Both the position numbers and the translations under genes were made by a program. From G963666535 sp963666535 (lineage in GTDB: Bacteria > Bacillota > Clostridia > Oscillospirales > Oscillospiraceae): a DNA stretch of 64,000 bases. Each line of letters starts with the position of its first letter. Position 1 is the first letter of the stretch. This document shows, in pieces, positions 9,588-17,741 of the stretch. Location of the stretch: positions 620,001 through 684,000 of the forward strand of contig OY762913.1 in assembly GCA_963666535.1 (NCBI GenBank), read 5' to 3'. The notes beneath the pieces are model-generated. The model made no database searches. It was not told where the DNA came from and worked only from the letters and a program-made list of their open reading frames with translations.

Positions 9588-11231
9588 TTACTCATCATAT
9601 GCCACCCTTTGCTGCATCACAATTCCGGACTTAAATTGTATTTCTATCTTATCCTCACTGATAACTTTGACACTCTGCATCAGCCGTCTGACCAGTTCAT
9701 CGTCATATCCTCCTACCGTACAAGTGCTATCCTTTAGGCAATGATCCACATCATCAATCCTCTGATTGAATGTTTCTGCCAGCCTATTTTCTTGTGTCAG
9801 CTTAAGCTTTTTCAGTTTCAAGTCTCTTATCTTCTCGGCGATGTTGTGGTACTGCTCATCAAAATTCTCATTAACAGAACCCTGCTTTGCATTTTCTTCG
9901 ATAAGAATAAGCATTTCACCTTGCAGATTTTCTATTTGCTCATCATATTCAGAAGAGATATGTCTGGTGGAGTAACTTCCGATGACTCTTATTACATTTT
10001 CTCTGAAGGCACCTACAAATTCACCTTGGTTTTCTACCACGCTGTTTATGGCGGCCATTATCGCCTCATACAGTGGCAACTCTTTTAAAGTGGAGGAATG
10101 CTTGCAGTTCTTTGTTCCGTTCTTTAAACGGTTGTCACAGCGCCACACGGCGCTTTTCTGACCGTACTTTGACCATGTCTGTCTGCGGTATGGCTGACCG
10201 CATTCTCCGCATACCATAATATCTGATAAAGAGTATTTTGAACTGTATTTGCTTTTTTCTGTCTTGGATTTCTTTTCGGCAGACGGCTTGTAAATAGCAG
10301 CTCGCCTTGCTTTTTCCTCCTGCGCCCTATAAAAAAGCTCTCTTGGAATAATTGCTTCATGGTTATCCTCAATATAGTATTGTGGAACAATTCCCTGATT
10401 TTTAACTCGTTTCTTGCTAAGAAAATCTACGGTATAGGTCTTTTGCAGTAATGCATCGCCCATATATTTTTCATTTCGCAGCATTTGATCTATGACACTA
10501 GGCTGCCAAGTATCTATTCCGGTTACTGTTTTGATACCATCCGCTTTCAATATTTTTGCGATCTTGATGCTGCTATTTCCCTCTAAATAAAGCCTGAAAA
10601 TTCGTCTTACTAGCTCTGCTTCCTTTGGTACAATGACCAGCTCGCCATTTTCGTCTTTGGTATAGCCTAAAAACTTAGTATGGTTGACCGAGATCACTCC
10701 GTTTTCAAACCGCCTTACCAATCCCCAGCGAGTATTTTCGCTTAGGTTACGGCTTTCTTCCTGTGCCTGACTGCTCAGGATAGTAATCAAAAGCTCGCCT
10801 GTACCATCCAGTGTATTGACACCCTCTTTCTCAAAAATAACGCCGATATTCTTTTCCTTTAGTTTTCTGATATTTTGCAGAGAATCTACCGTGTTTCTTG
10901 CAAATCGGCTGACTGACTTGGTGATGACCAAATCGATTTTTCCTGCCACGCAATCGTCTATCATGGTATTGAAGTCATCACGTTTTTTGGTGTTCGTTGC
11001 CGATTTTCCGTCATCAGCATAGATTCCTGCCAGTTTCCAATTTGGGTTACTCTGTATCTTTTCGGTGTAATAGGATACCTGTGCTTCGTAGCTGGTTTCC
11101 TGCTGTTCTAAGGTAGTACTTACCCGGCAGTATGCTGCTACCCGGAGCATCTTAAATTGTACCTTTATGCTTCGGTCATACTCCGGCTGTGAAGGTATCA
11201 CCGATATATTCTTTTTTCTTGCTGTTTGCAT
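9588..11231 (-). CDS. Large serine recombinase (site-specific integrase/excisionase)
   Basis: The 547-residue protein cuts and rejoins DNA through a serine-DNA link and is a candidate for integrating and excising the element. The N-terminal resolvase domain has the catalytic motif YCRVS at about residue 35 and the SVSRFARN arginine motif at about 105-112. A recombinase domain follows (about 190-300), then a zinc ribbon with CGECG and CDNRL cysteines (about 345-380), then a coiled-coil tail. Domain order and length match large serine recombinases of Gram-positive ICEs. It is the last gene of a run of recombinases on the same strand, 25 bases after the next. Confidence 0.93.
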   Translation of the reverse strand: MQTARKKNISVIPSQPEYDRSIKVQFKMLRVAAYCRVSTTLEQQETSYEAQVSYYTEKIQSNPNWKLAGIYADDGKSATNTKKRDDFNTMIDDCVAGKIDLVITKSVSRFARNTVDSLQNIRKLKEKNIGVIFEKEGVNTLDGTGELLITILSSQAQEESRNLSENTRWGLVRRFENGVISVNHTKFLGYTKDENGELVIVPKEAELVRRIFRLYLEGNSSIKIAKILKADGIKTVTGIDTWQPSVIDQMLRNEKYMGDALLQKTYTVDFLSKKRVKNQGIVPQYYIEDNHEAIIPRELFYRAQEEKARRAAIYKPSAEKKSKTEKSKYSSKYSLSDIMVCGECGQPYRRQTWSKYGQKSAVWRCDNRLKNGTKNCKHSSTLKELPLYEAIMAAINSVVENQGEFVGAFRENVIRVIGSYSTRHISSEYDEQIENLQGEMLILIEENAKQGSVNENFDEQYHNIAEKIRDLKLKKLKLTQENRLAETFNQRIDDVDHCLKDSTCTVGGYDDELVRRLMQSVKVISEDKIEIQFKSGIVMQQRVAYDE

Positions 11232-11256
11232 CTAATCGCATCCTTTCTTCAGATTT

Positions 11257-12156
11257 TTAATAATTCCCATCTATGGTTAATTCGTTAATAAATTCAAAAG
11301 TAAGCCGTCTGTCCGTATAAACCGTCAAGTGTTTAACTACCGTCGAAAACAAATCATCATCAAATTCCTTTAGCTGCTCTCGCTGAGAAAATACTTGCTT
11401 CATTTTCTCAGTGGTATGTTCATAATCCTTAATTTCGGCGTTGCTATAAAAAGCCATTGCTCTTTTAAAAATCAAACTGGACAGTTCTTTCGAAGAATAC
11501 CGTCCATCTGATTCAAGCTCTTTCACTCTTTCATCTAGCTTTTTAAATTCCGGGTTAACAGGAAGGGAAGCCGCCTTGGGTTTCCGGTCTAATATGTACA
11601 TCTTGGAAATAATTTGATTTGCGGCAATTATAAATGCCTCTTTGATTTGTTCATCCGTAATCACTCCGCATCGGCATTGTACTCTATTCTTATAAATATA
11701 CTTTTTGCATTTCCAATTAGTGTGTTCTGAAGGTTTACCGCTGTGTTGCACATATTTGCGGTAAACCTCACCACATTCTCCACAGTGAAGCTTGCTACTG
11801 AAGGTGTATTGATTGACCATACTATTGGGCTGCGCGGTTCTGCCTAATGTCTGGCAGCGTTCTTTTCTGCGGTTTTTCACCTGTTCAAACTGTTCTTTTT
11901 CTATCATCTGCGGATAAAGGTCATCCCCTAAGTATTTGGTGTTTTCTAAAATCTTGCCGATAGAGCCATGATTCCATGAAGGCTTATTGTTGGCATTCAA
12001 AAATCCCATTGCTGTCAGTTTCTTGGCTAAGCCGTAAGTTGAAACTCCAGAGAGATAATCCATAAAAATCTTTTTTACTACTTTTTCTTTCGTTTCATCG
12101 ATTTGAATTTTACCATTAACCATTTTATAGCCGATTGGCATATGTCGCTGCATCAT
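11257..12156 (-). CDS. Serine-recombinase-like protein without a catalytic domain
   Basis: This 299-residue product starts directly in the recombinase domain (PIGYKMVNGKIQIDE near residues 7-22), followed by the zinc-ribbon cysteines CGECG (about 125) and CRCGV and a helical tail. The roughly 140-residue resolvase domain with the catalytic serine is absent. The start ATG shares its A with the TAA stop of the upstream recombinase (TAATG), which implies coupled translation and argues against simple decay. It could be a DNA-binding partner of the neighbouring recombinases, or a truncated remnant. The partner role is inference. Confidence 0.85.
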   Translation of the reverse strand: MMQRHMPIGYKMVNGKIQIDETKEKVVKKIFMDYLSGVSTYGLAKKLTAMGFLNANNKPSWNHGSIGKILENTKYLGDDLYPQMIEKEQFEQVKNRRKERCQTLGRTAQPNSMVNQYTFSSKLHCGECGEVYRKYVQHSGKPSEHTNWKCKKYIYKNRVQCRCGVITDEQIKEAFIIAANQIISKMYILDRKPKAASLPVNPEFKKLDERVKELESDGRYSSKELSSLIFKRAMAFYSNAEIKDYEHTTEKMKQVFSQREQLKEFDDDLFSTVVKHLTVYTDRRLTFEFINELTIDGNY

Positions 12157-13757
12157 TATTTGTCCACTTCCTTTCCGCAGTATTCCGTCAGCTCTAAGCT
12201 GTTTTTTAACCTAAATGTGATTATATGGTTTTCGTGTATGATAATTTTATCTACCGCCTGTAAAAACAAATTCTCATCATAATCTTCTAAAATATTGGGA
12301 TTGCTCTGGATTAGCGCAATCAGCAACTCTGTCCGAGCAATTTCTCCGTCAAAACCATTACTGTCAAGAAGTTGGCTTCTTTTTTTCTTGGCGGCAGCGA
12401 GCTCCAGCGTTAATGTGTTTTGTCTTTCTATAAAAACAGCAGAGTCAATATACCCTTTCGCTACGACACTACTAAGGATATGACTCTGCTCTGTTAATTC
12501 CATAATTCTGTTGTTGCATTCGCTGATTTCCTGCTCCTGCTGTTCATCTATCCGAAGACTCTTTAAAGATTCCAGCAGGGGAATGAGGATATCTGTATAA
12601 TTGCTAGTAAGCTTATTCCACATCACTATAAATGCTCTTTTGATTACATCCTCCCGAATACCCTTTATGCTGCATTTTAATTTATCTTCGATATGCTGAC
12701 TGCAGCACCACTGTATTTTCTCATATGGCTTACCAATGTAGATTTTCTGTCTGCGGAAAGTAGTGCCACATTCTCCGCAGATGATTTTACTGCTGAATAT
12801 ATATCGATTTTGGTATTTTCCCGAATCATTGATGCCCATCTGCTTTCTGCGGTATTCATAAATTTCCTTGACCGCTTCAAACTGTTCCCTTGTGATAATG
12901 GGTTCATGGTTTTCTGAAATAAAATACTGAGGCAGCTGCCCTTTATTTGTCTTTCGCTTAAAGGGAACTACCTCAGTTGTAAATGTTTTTTGTAATAATA
13001 GATCTCCGGTATAGATTTGATTTTGCAAAATTTCTTTTACCACACTATCCTGCCATTTTTCAGCATTACGGATAGTTGGAATGCCATCTTCTGATAATCC
13101 TTTTGCAATGACATAGGAGCCTTTGCCATTTAAGTATTCTTTGAAAATACGGCAAACAACAACTACTTCTTCATCCTTAATGATCAGTTCACCAGTTTCA
13201 TCTTTTGTATAACCGTAAGCCGGACAACCAAGGATAAAAGAACCATCTTGAAATCGCTTTTTAACAGCCCACTTAGTATTGGTGGAAATACCCTCTGATT
13301 CACCTTGTGCCAGTGAGCTTAAAATCGTCAGCATCTGTTCGCTCTTTTCGGATAACGTATTGATGTGTTCTTTTTCAAAGTATACAGCGATACTGAGTGC
13401 TTTCAGTTTGCGGATTGCCTGTATGCTGTCTACCGTATTTCTTGCAAATCTGGTAACGGACTTTGTAATAATCATATCTACCTTGCCAGCTTCGCAGTCT
13501 TTCATCATCCGTAAAAATTCATCCCTCTTTTGCAGCTTTGTACCACTCCTTGCTTCATCTGCGTAGATTCCGGCATATTGCCAGTCATCTTTTTTGCCGA
13601 TTAGTTCGGTATAATACTTAACCTGTGCTGAAAAGGAATTTTGTTGTTCACGGGAGTCCGTACTAACTCTGCAATAGGCGCAAACCCTTTTCTTTGGCTG
13701 CAGCTGCAAAGCCACTTGTACACTAACAGGCTCAATTTTTGTTATCTTCTTTGCCAT
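12156..13757 (-). CDS. Large serine recombinase (second complete copy)
   Basis: A 533-residue protein from an ATG at 13757 with AAAGGAG seven bases upstream; a longer open frame to 13802 has no RBS. The catalytic motif YCRVSTD lies near residue 27 and SVTRFARN near residue 95. A recombinase domain and a zinc ribbon with CGECG and a coiled-coil tail follow. It is only distantly similar to the recombinase at 9588-11231, so the two are not a recent duplication. Its stop overlaps the start of the catalytic-domain-less paralogue. Multi-recombinase clusters of this form occur in clostridial mobile elements. Confidence 0.93.
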   Translation of the reverse strand: MAKKITKIEPVSVQVALQLQPKKRVCAYCRVSTDSREQQNSFSAQVKYYTELIGKKDDWQYAGIYADEARSGTKLQKRDEFLRMMKDCEAGKVDMIITKSVTRFARNTVDSIQAIRKLKALSIAVYFEKEHINTLSEKSEQMLTILSSLAQGESEGISTNTKWAVKKRFQDGSFILGCPAYGYTKDETGELIIKDEEVVVVCRIFKEYLNGKGSYVIAKGLSEDGIPTIRNAEKWQDSVVKEILQNQIYTGDLLLQKTFTTEVVPFKRKTNKGQLPQYFISENHEPIITREQFEAVKEIYEYRRKQMGINDSGKYQNRYIFSSKIICGECGTTFRRQKIYIGKPYEKIQWCCSQHIEDKLKCSIKGIREDVIKRAFIVMWNKLTSNYTDILIPLLESLKSLRIDEQQEQEISECNNRIMELTEQSHILSSVVAKGYIDSAVFIERQNTLTLELAAAKKKRSQLLDSNGFDGEIARTELLIALIQSNPNILEDYDENLFLQAVDKIIIHENHIITFRLKNSLELTEYCGKEVDK

Positions 13758-13859
13758 AGGTTTTCTCCTTTCTTTCAGGAAGTGACCTCCTGTTAGCAAC
13801 ATACACTACCACACTATTTCCAACATAGCTAGCTCAATGCGTGCATTGAGCTTTGTTAT

Positions 13860-14021
13860 CTACGCATATACTTTTGCAAGCTCCGGAGAAAAGGTTTGGC
13901 GGTTCAATTCATCTATTTTTTCATACTCAGTAGAGGAAATAAGTCCATTCCGAAGCATGATATTTAACAACTTTAATGCCACCTTATATTTTACTTCATT
14001 TGCTTCCTGAGACTTTGACAT
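13860..14021 (-). CDS. Small protein of the recombinase operon (SHOCT-like)
   Basis: A 53-residue ORF with AGGAGG at good spacing before the ATG at 14021. The sequence has a short helical motif, LNIMLRNGLISSTEYEKIDE, of the kind seen in SHOCT (short C-terminal oligomerisation) domains, and small proteins like this often accompany serine recombinases in clostridial elements. It lies between the catalytic-fold protein (14035-14412) and the complete recombinase, with only 13 bases to the former. Function is unknown; a role in recombination control is a guess from position. Confidence 0.7.
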   Translation of the reverse strand: MSKSQEANEVKYKVALKLLNIMLRNGLISSTEYEKIDELNRQTFSPELAKVYA

Positions 14022-14034
14022 ATAGGCACACCTC

Positions 14035-14412
14035 CTATTTTAAAACAGAAGAAATTATCAATTTCTGATGTTCTATATTGATTTTTCCCTCTAATGGGGA
14101 ATAGACTTTAACCCCATAACCATTCAGCTTATGCAAGAACCCCAGCACCTGGTTGGTATCACGACCAATGCGGTTGATGGAGTCAATAATCAGCGCATCC
14201 ATTTTTCCAGTAATGGCAGCCTCCATCAGCTCCGTCAAACCGGGGCGGTTCAGGGTAAGGCCGTTTCCTAAATCATGGGAAGAACCAACCACAGTAAAAC
14301 ACATCTGACTAGCATAGCTATCTAGCTTTTCGTGCTGACCTTTCAAAACACCATGTGTATCCTCCGGTGCATCAATATAACAATAAATCCATGCTCTTTT
14401 TGTTCTTTCCAT
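14035..14412 (-). CDS. Stand-alone resolvase-fold protein lacking the catalytic serine
   Basis: A 125-residue protein with the fold signature of a serine-recombinase catalytic domain and nothing else. The second active-site block is present (DSINRIGRDTNQ, about residues 80-91, keeping both arginines). At the first block the usual YCRVS reads YCYIDAP, so the catalytic serine and its neighbouring arginine are replaced. It should therefore not cut DNA. It opens the recombinase operon, with a plausible RBS (GGAGGG) upstream. It may be a regulatory or directionality partner, or a relic; which of these is not decided by the sequence. Confidence 0.8.
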   Translation of the reverse strand: MERTKRAWIYCYIDAPEDTHGVLKGQHEKLDSYASQMCFTVVGSSHDLGNGLTLNRPGLTELMEAAITGKMDALIIDSINRIGRDTNQVLGFLHKLNGYGVKVYSPLEGKINIEHQKLIISSVLK

Positions 14413-14453
14413 ACAGAACCCTCCATTTTATTTTCTTTAATGTCACATTCATA

Positions 14454-14485
14454 AGGACAGCAAACATAAAAAAGTCTGCTGTCCT
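14454..14485. terminator. Hairpin upstream of the recombinase operon
   Basis: Perfect 9-base arms AGGACAGCA (14454-14462) and TGCTGTCCT (14477-14485) flank a loop with a run of A (T on the minus strand). It sits about 40 bases upstream of the resolvase-fold gene, so it could be an attenuator in that gene's leader. Confidence 0.5.
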
Positions 14486-14539
14486 CATAGTATCTGACAT
14501 CAAATTGCCAGACTTGTTCTTCGTTTTCTGTTGCTCTTA

Positions 14540-14805
14540 TTCGACACTACTTCCCAGAGCAAAAGCCAATTGGCTTTATAGGGCAGTCAATTTAGACCAG
14601 CCTTGGTTTGGCTGTCATGGGAATCTCACCCCAGCCGGGTTCTCCGGCTGCCGCACCCATTGCGATGTCTGTGGCTATGCGGAAGTATCATTGTAGGCTG
14701 TTCAGGTTTTGGCGGTACGATCCACCACGGATCGTTTTATGGACGAACATTTCTCGCTCTGCACCTGTTGATGAAAGCCTTGTAAGCAGGGCTTATCGTT
14801 TTTTC
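14540..14805 (+). ncRNA. Putative structured RNA or leader ending in a terminator
   Basis: No convincing gene is found from 14486 to 14930. The stretch contains four tight inverted repeats: 14562-14577 (palindrome AAAGCCAATTGGCTTT), 14632-14650 (CAGCCGG/CCGGCTG), 14717-14735 (ACGATCC/GGATCGT) and 14775-14794 (AAGCC/GGCTT). The last is followed by ATCG and six T on the plus strand, as in a Rho-independent terminator. The density of hairpins and the higher GC than neighbouring intergenic DNA suggest a folded transcript on the plus strand, perhaps an attenuated leader left from a lost resistance gene. The identity of the RNA is not recognised. Confidence 0.35.
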
Positions 14806-14933
14806 AGATGAATAATCTGTCTGCAGGTGGTCTTGGCGTGTTCTCCAATGCCGCTTTCGCTCATCACGCTTGAACAGCTAACGTATCTAAACTGCTGGAT
14901 ATTTAATTTTCAAAGAACAACAGGGAACAGAAA

Positions 14934-14971
14934 AGCTCCCTCACTTCTATAAAGGAAAAAATGAGGGAGCT
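14934..14971 (-). terminator. Terminator after the sigma-factor gene
   Basis: A perfect 10-base stem (AGCTCCCTCA at 14934-14943, TGAGGGAGCT at 14962-14971) with an 18-base loop lies 15 bases past the stop of the sigma-like gene. On the minus strand the hairpin is followed by TTTTCTG. Confidence 0.75.
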
Positions 14972-14985
14972 GGACGGATTTATTT

Positions 14986-15399
14986 TTAATCTTCTATAAC
15001 TTTTCTCATCTTTCTGAGAATGCGGTGCTTACGATCACTAAGGGTCATGCGGGGAACCCCAAGCTCTCCGGCCAATATTCGCTCACTTTTTCCATTGAAA
15101 AATAATTCATGGATCAGCAGCCGATCTTCAACCGTTAAAGAATCAAGTGCTATATGTAGTTTTCGAAGCTGTTCCTGCTCTATCAGCATGTCCTCTATAC
15201 TCGGCTGAAAACGAGTGATTAAAAACTCCACATTAACGCCATCATCTTGGAATCGTTCCAAGGAAAGCTCGAATTGATGAATAAGTTTCTTTTGATATCT
15301 TTCAGCTTCACGCTCTTTATGATATGCATGGTAGACAGATTCGCTGACTTCCACACGGCTACTTTTAACAACGATTGTATATTTCTTATTTTCTGACAT
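14986..15399 (-). CDS. Sigma-70-like regulator (Tn916 Orf7 type)
   Basis: A 137-residue protein with a region-4-like helix-turn-helix in its C-terminal third: VEDRLLIHELFF, then ERILAGELGVPRMTLSDRKHRILRKMRK as the DNA-binding helices (residues about 90-135; recognition helix around RMTLSDRK). Short sigma-like proteins of this size (Orf7 in Tn916) switch on excision genes in conjugative transposons. Here it lies upstream of the recombinase operon on the same strand, about 570 bases away, which fits such a role. An RBS AGGAGG precedes the ATG at 15399. The control target is inference. Confidence 0.8.
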   Translation of the reverse strand: MSENKKYTIVVKSSRVEVSESVYHAYHKEREAERYQKKLIHQFELSLERFQDDGVNVEFLITRFQPSIEDMLIEQEQLRKLHIALDSLTVEDRLLIHELFFNGKSERILAGELGVPRMTLSDRKHRILRKMRKVIED

Positions 15400-15491
15400 A
15401 TGCTTGTCCTCCTAATTTTCAAAAATGAGTTGAAAATGAAGGACAAGCGGCGGTGATCGACATCTTGCAGAAATTTTGTATAACAAAAAAA

Positions 15492-15529
15492 GAGCATACT
15501 CACAGACATATTTGTCCGTTTGTACACTC
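15492..15529 (-). promoter_or_regulatory. Terminator-like leader element, copy 1
   Basis: On the minus strand the arms GAGTGTAC and GTATGCTC pair with two G-U pairs around an inner GAC/GTC hairpin, and seven T follow. About 68 bases including the flanks resemble copy 2 at 22552-22589. It lies about 95 bases upstream of the sigma-like gene. It may be a conditional terminator in that leader, or the end of the upstream transcript. No gene was found in 15400-15860; two more hairpins are listed separately. Confidence 0.55.
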
Positions 15530-15708
15530 TCATGTTTCAGTTCGCATTCTACACGTTCCGATAGTTCGTGTTGATAGCCATACCTCTCCAATGAGAAGTA
15601 CAGGCTTTTTTTAAGAAAGTACCTACAAGGCTATTTCTTATGTAAGCGATTCAATGTCGCTGCAGCGAATCCGCAGCAGCGCAGTCATTATTGACCAACA
15701 CATAAAGC

Positions 15709-15739
15709 AACCCTCCAAACTTTACGGGTTTGGAGGGTT
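15709..15739. terminator. Strong hairpin downstream of the VOC gene
   Basis: Perfect 11-base arms AACCCTCCAAA (15709-15719) and TTTGGAGGGTT (15729-15739) with a 9-base loop. It lies about 120 bases past the stop of the minus-strand VOC gene and could end the efflux operon. Confidence 0.6.
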
Positions 15740-15763
15740 CAATAATTTCTGCATAGGAAATGC

Positions 15764-15796
15764 CCCGCCCAAAGTGCCGTTTTTTTCTTTGGCGGG
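15764..15796. terminator. GC-rich hairpin downstream of the VOC gene
   Basis: Arms CCCGCCCAAAG (15764-15774) and CTTTGGCGGG (15787-15796) pair with one bulge; the loop has seven T on the plus strand. It forms a pair with the hairpin at 15709-15739 behind the efflux operon. Confidence 0.45.
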
Positions 15797-15860
15797 TAAC
15801 GCCTATTTTAAATTTGATTGATAAAAAGATTATTCCTACCTATGGTAGTTTTGCCTTGAA

Positions 15861-16217
15861 CTATTTTTGTTGTTCCACATATTCTACAATCGTACCGTCA
15901 AAATGTTTGACAATCATATTAAGCCCTGTAGGAGTTTCCTTTACATCTTTCATTATCGTGGCATCGTTCTCTAATAGAAAATCCTTAAATTCTATAATGG
16001 AGTCAACCATAAATGTTGCTTTTGTGTTTTTAAAAGACTCCAGTACTTCGTCCGTACCGCAAATAATTAAAATGCTGCCTACTTGTGCTAATTCCAAATG
16101 AAATTGTTTGTGCTCAAATCTCATACTACATTTTTCATCTAGCAAGTTTTCATAGAATGTTACTGCCTGATCCATCTCATTTACATAAATCCGATTCAAA
16201 ATCTGCTTAACTTTCAT
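15861..16217 (-). CDS. VOC-superfamily (glyoxalase/bleomycin-resistance fold) protein
   Basis: About 118 residues with the beta-alpha-beta-beta-beta pattern of one VOC half-fold: an opening strand (ILNRIYV), helix MDQAVTFYENLL, and a closing IVKHFDGTIVEYVE strand with the terminal glutamate typical of metal-binding VOC proteins. Members include glyoxalases, dioxygenases and drug-binding resistance proteins; the substrate here cannot be told. A possible start at 16223 overlaps the RBS AAGGAG, so 16217 is preferred. It is the last gene behind the MATE exporter, 73 bases away, which hints at a role in handling the same toxic compound. Confidence 0.75.
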   Translation of the reverse strand: MKVKQILNRIYVNEMDQAVTFYENLLDEKCSMRFEHKQFHLELAQVGSILIICGTDEVLESFKNTKATFMVDSIIEFKDFLLENDATIMKDVKETPTGLNMIVKHFDGTIVEYVEQQK

Positions 16218-16296
16218 TTTCATTACTCCTTCAATTTTAATAAGTTCCTTTATATTTTTAAGTGACCTGTTTCATTATCAAGTGTAAATACCAAGA

Positions 16297-17685
16297 CTAC
16301 TTGTCCATTACATTCAAATTTGCATTAGATACCTGCGCCTTTGCAGAATGCTTGATTTCTCCATTTAGCTTTACTGCTAAAATTCCCATGATGATAATTG
16401 TGATAATGTCGGCAATCGGTTGAGCAGCTATCACTCCGTTTAATCCCATGAATTTTGGAAGCATCAGAATAATAGGAATAAAGAACACGGCCTGACGTCC
16501 GGCACAAAGTACCCAGCCACCTAATGGTTTACCAAGTGCCATAAAGAGCATACAGTAAATTGCTTCTATGCCGTAGAAAATGAATGTTATGATATTGATA
16601 CGAAGAGCAAATGAGCCTATTTCTATGACGGATGCATCGTTCGTTGTAAATAAAGAAACGACTGGCTGGGGAAATAAAATCATGAGCAATGTCATTAACA
16701 CACAAAAGATGGTAGTCCATTTCACTGCGATTTTTGTCGCACTTTGCAACCGGTCATATTGTCCTGCACCATAATTATATCCAGCAACGGGTTGAAAGCC
16801 TTTTGCGAAACCAAATACCGCATAGATGCCCATAGAGATCACACGGGTTACGATTCCCATAGCAGCAATGACAGAATCTCCATATGGCTGAGCTGCCATA
16901 TTTGTTAAGCTAATAGCTACACTGGTGGAAAGTTGAAAAACGAGGATTCCAATTCCTACTTTAAAAATTTCCTTGAAGATTGTACCCTCCAAACGGATTT
17001 CTTTTAGCGAAAAGCTGAAGATACTTTTTTTCTTCACTATGTAAAACAAATACATGATAGAGGTAACAATTTGAGCAACCGCCGTTGCCAAACCCGCGCC
17101 TATTATTCCCATGTGCAGACCGAAAATGAAAGTCGGAGCAAAGATGACATTCAGTCCGGCACCAAGTAGCATCGCAGTCATGGAAACCTTAACTGCTCCC
17201 TCACTTGAAGCAATATTGTTCATGGTAACATTAAATATGTTGAAAATTGAGCTAGCTACGTAGATAATGGCATATTGTTTTGCATAAGGAAAAATTGTTT
17301 CCGTTGCACCTAAACCCCATAATACTTTATCTAAGAAACACTCTAGCAGAATAATTACAACAGCACCGATAATAAGACTTGAATAAAGGGCGGTTGAAGC
17401 TACATGACTTGCTTCTTGATTTTTTCTCTCACCCAATAGTCTGGATATATACGCCGCCGCGCCACCGCCGAACATAACTGCAATGCCAACAATTGCTTGT
17501 CCTAGAGGGAAGGCAATGGATATTGCCCCCATTTGGCTTGTCCCTAGTCCTCCAACAAAGTAAGCATCAATCAGATTATAGAATCCTGTTACCAGCATAC
17601 CGATCATTGTGGGTAATCCCATTTTCAATAAAAGCTGAGGGATTGGGGCTTCCCTTAGCATTGTGATACGTTCTTCCTTGTTCAT
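16297..17685 (-). CDS. MATE-family multidrug efflux transporter
   Basis: A 462-residue integral membrane protein with about twelve hydrophobic segments in two similar halves, as in MatE proteins, which export drugs and cationic compounds in exchange for sodium or protons. The N-terminal segment (PIPQLLLKMGLPTMIGMLV, then YNLIDAYFVGGLG) is typical. The start at 17685 has AAGGAG at good spacing; upstream codons to 17721 are unlikely to be translated. It lies 56 bases behind the cation-diffusion facilitator gene and ahead of the VOC gene, so the three probably share a transcript. The substrate is unknown. Confidence 0.92.
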   Translation of the reverse strand: MNKEERITMLREAPIPQLLLKMGLPTMIGMLVTGFYNLIDAYFVGGLGTSQMGAISIAFPLGQAIVGIAVMFGGGAAAYISRLLGERKNQEASHVASTALYSSLIIGAVVIILLECFLDKVLWGLGATETIFPYAKQYAIIYVASSIFNIFNVTMNNIASSEGAVKVSMTAMLLGAGLNVIFAPTFIFGLHMGIIGAGLATAVAQIVTSIMYLFYIVKKKSIFSFSLKEIRLEGTIFKEIFKVGIGILVFQLSTSVAISLTNMAAQPYGDSVIAAMGIVTRVISMGIYAVFGFAKGFQPVAGYNYGAGQYDRLQSATKIAVKWTTIFCVLMTLLMILFPQPVVSLFTTNDASVIEIGSFALRINIITFIFYGIEAIYCMLFMALGKPLGGWVLCAGRQAVFFIPIILMLPKFMGLNGVIAAQPIADIITIIIMGILAVKLNGEIKHSAKAQVSNANLNVMDK

Positions 17686-17741
17686 AACAAAAATCTCCTT
17701 TAGTTTAAAATTTGTGTACATTTATTAGTGAAATTGCGGTA

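Noticed and set aside
14603..14811. Short plus-strand ORFs in the hairpin region
   Set aside because: Overlapping frames without RBS, rich in Cys/Pro/His from GC-rich hairpins; more likely non-coding RNA.
15219..15533. 104-residue ORF overlapping the start of the sigma-like gene
   Set aside because: It runs antiparallel to no signal, lacks an RBS and overlaps the well-supported sigma-like gene on the same strand in another frame.
15549..15581. Ten-codon leader peptide ahead of terminator-like element 1
   Set aside because: The ATG is very close to its RBS and there is no matching peptide at copy 2, so a stalling-peptide attenuator is not supported.
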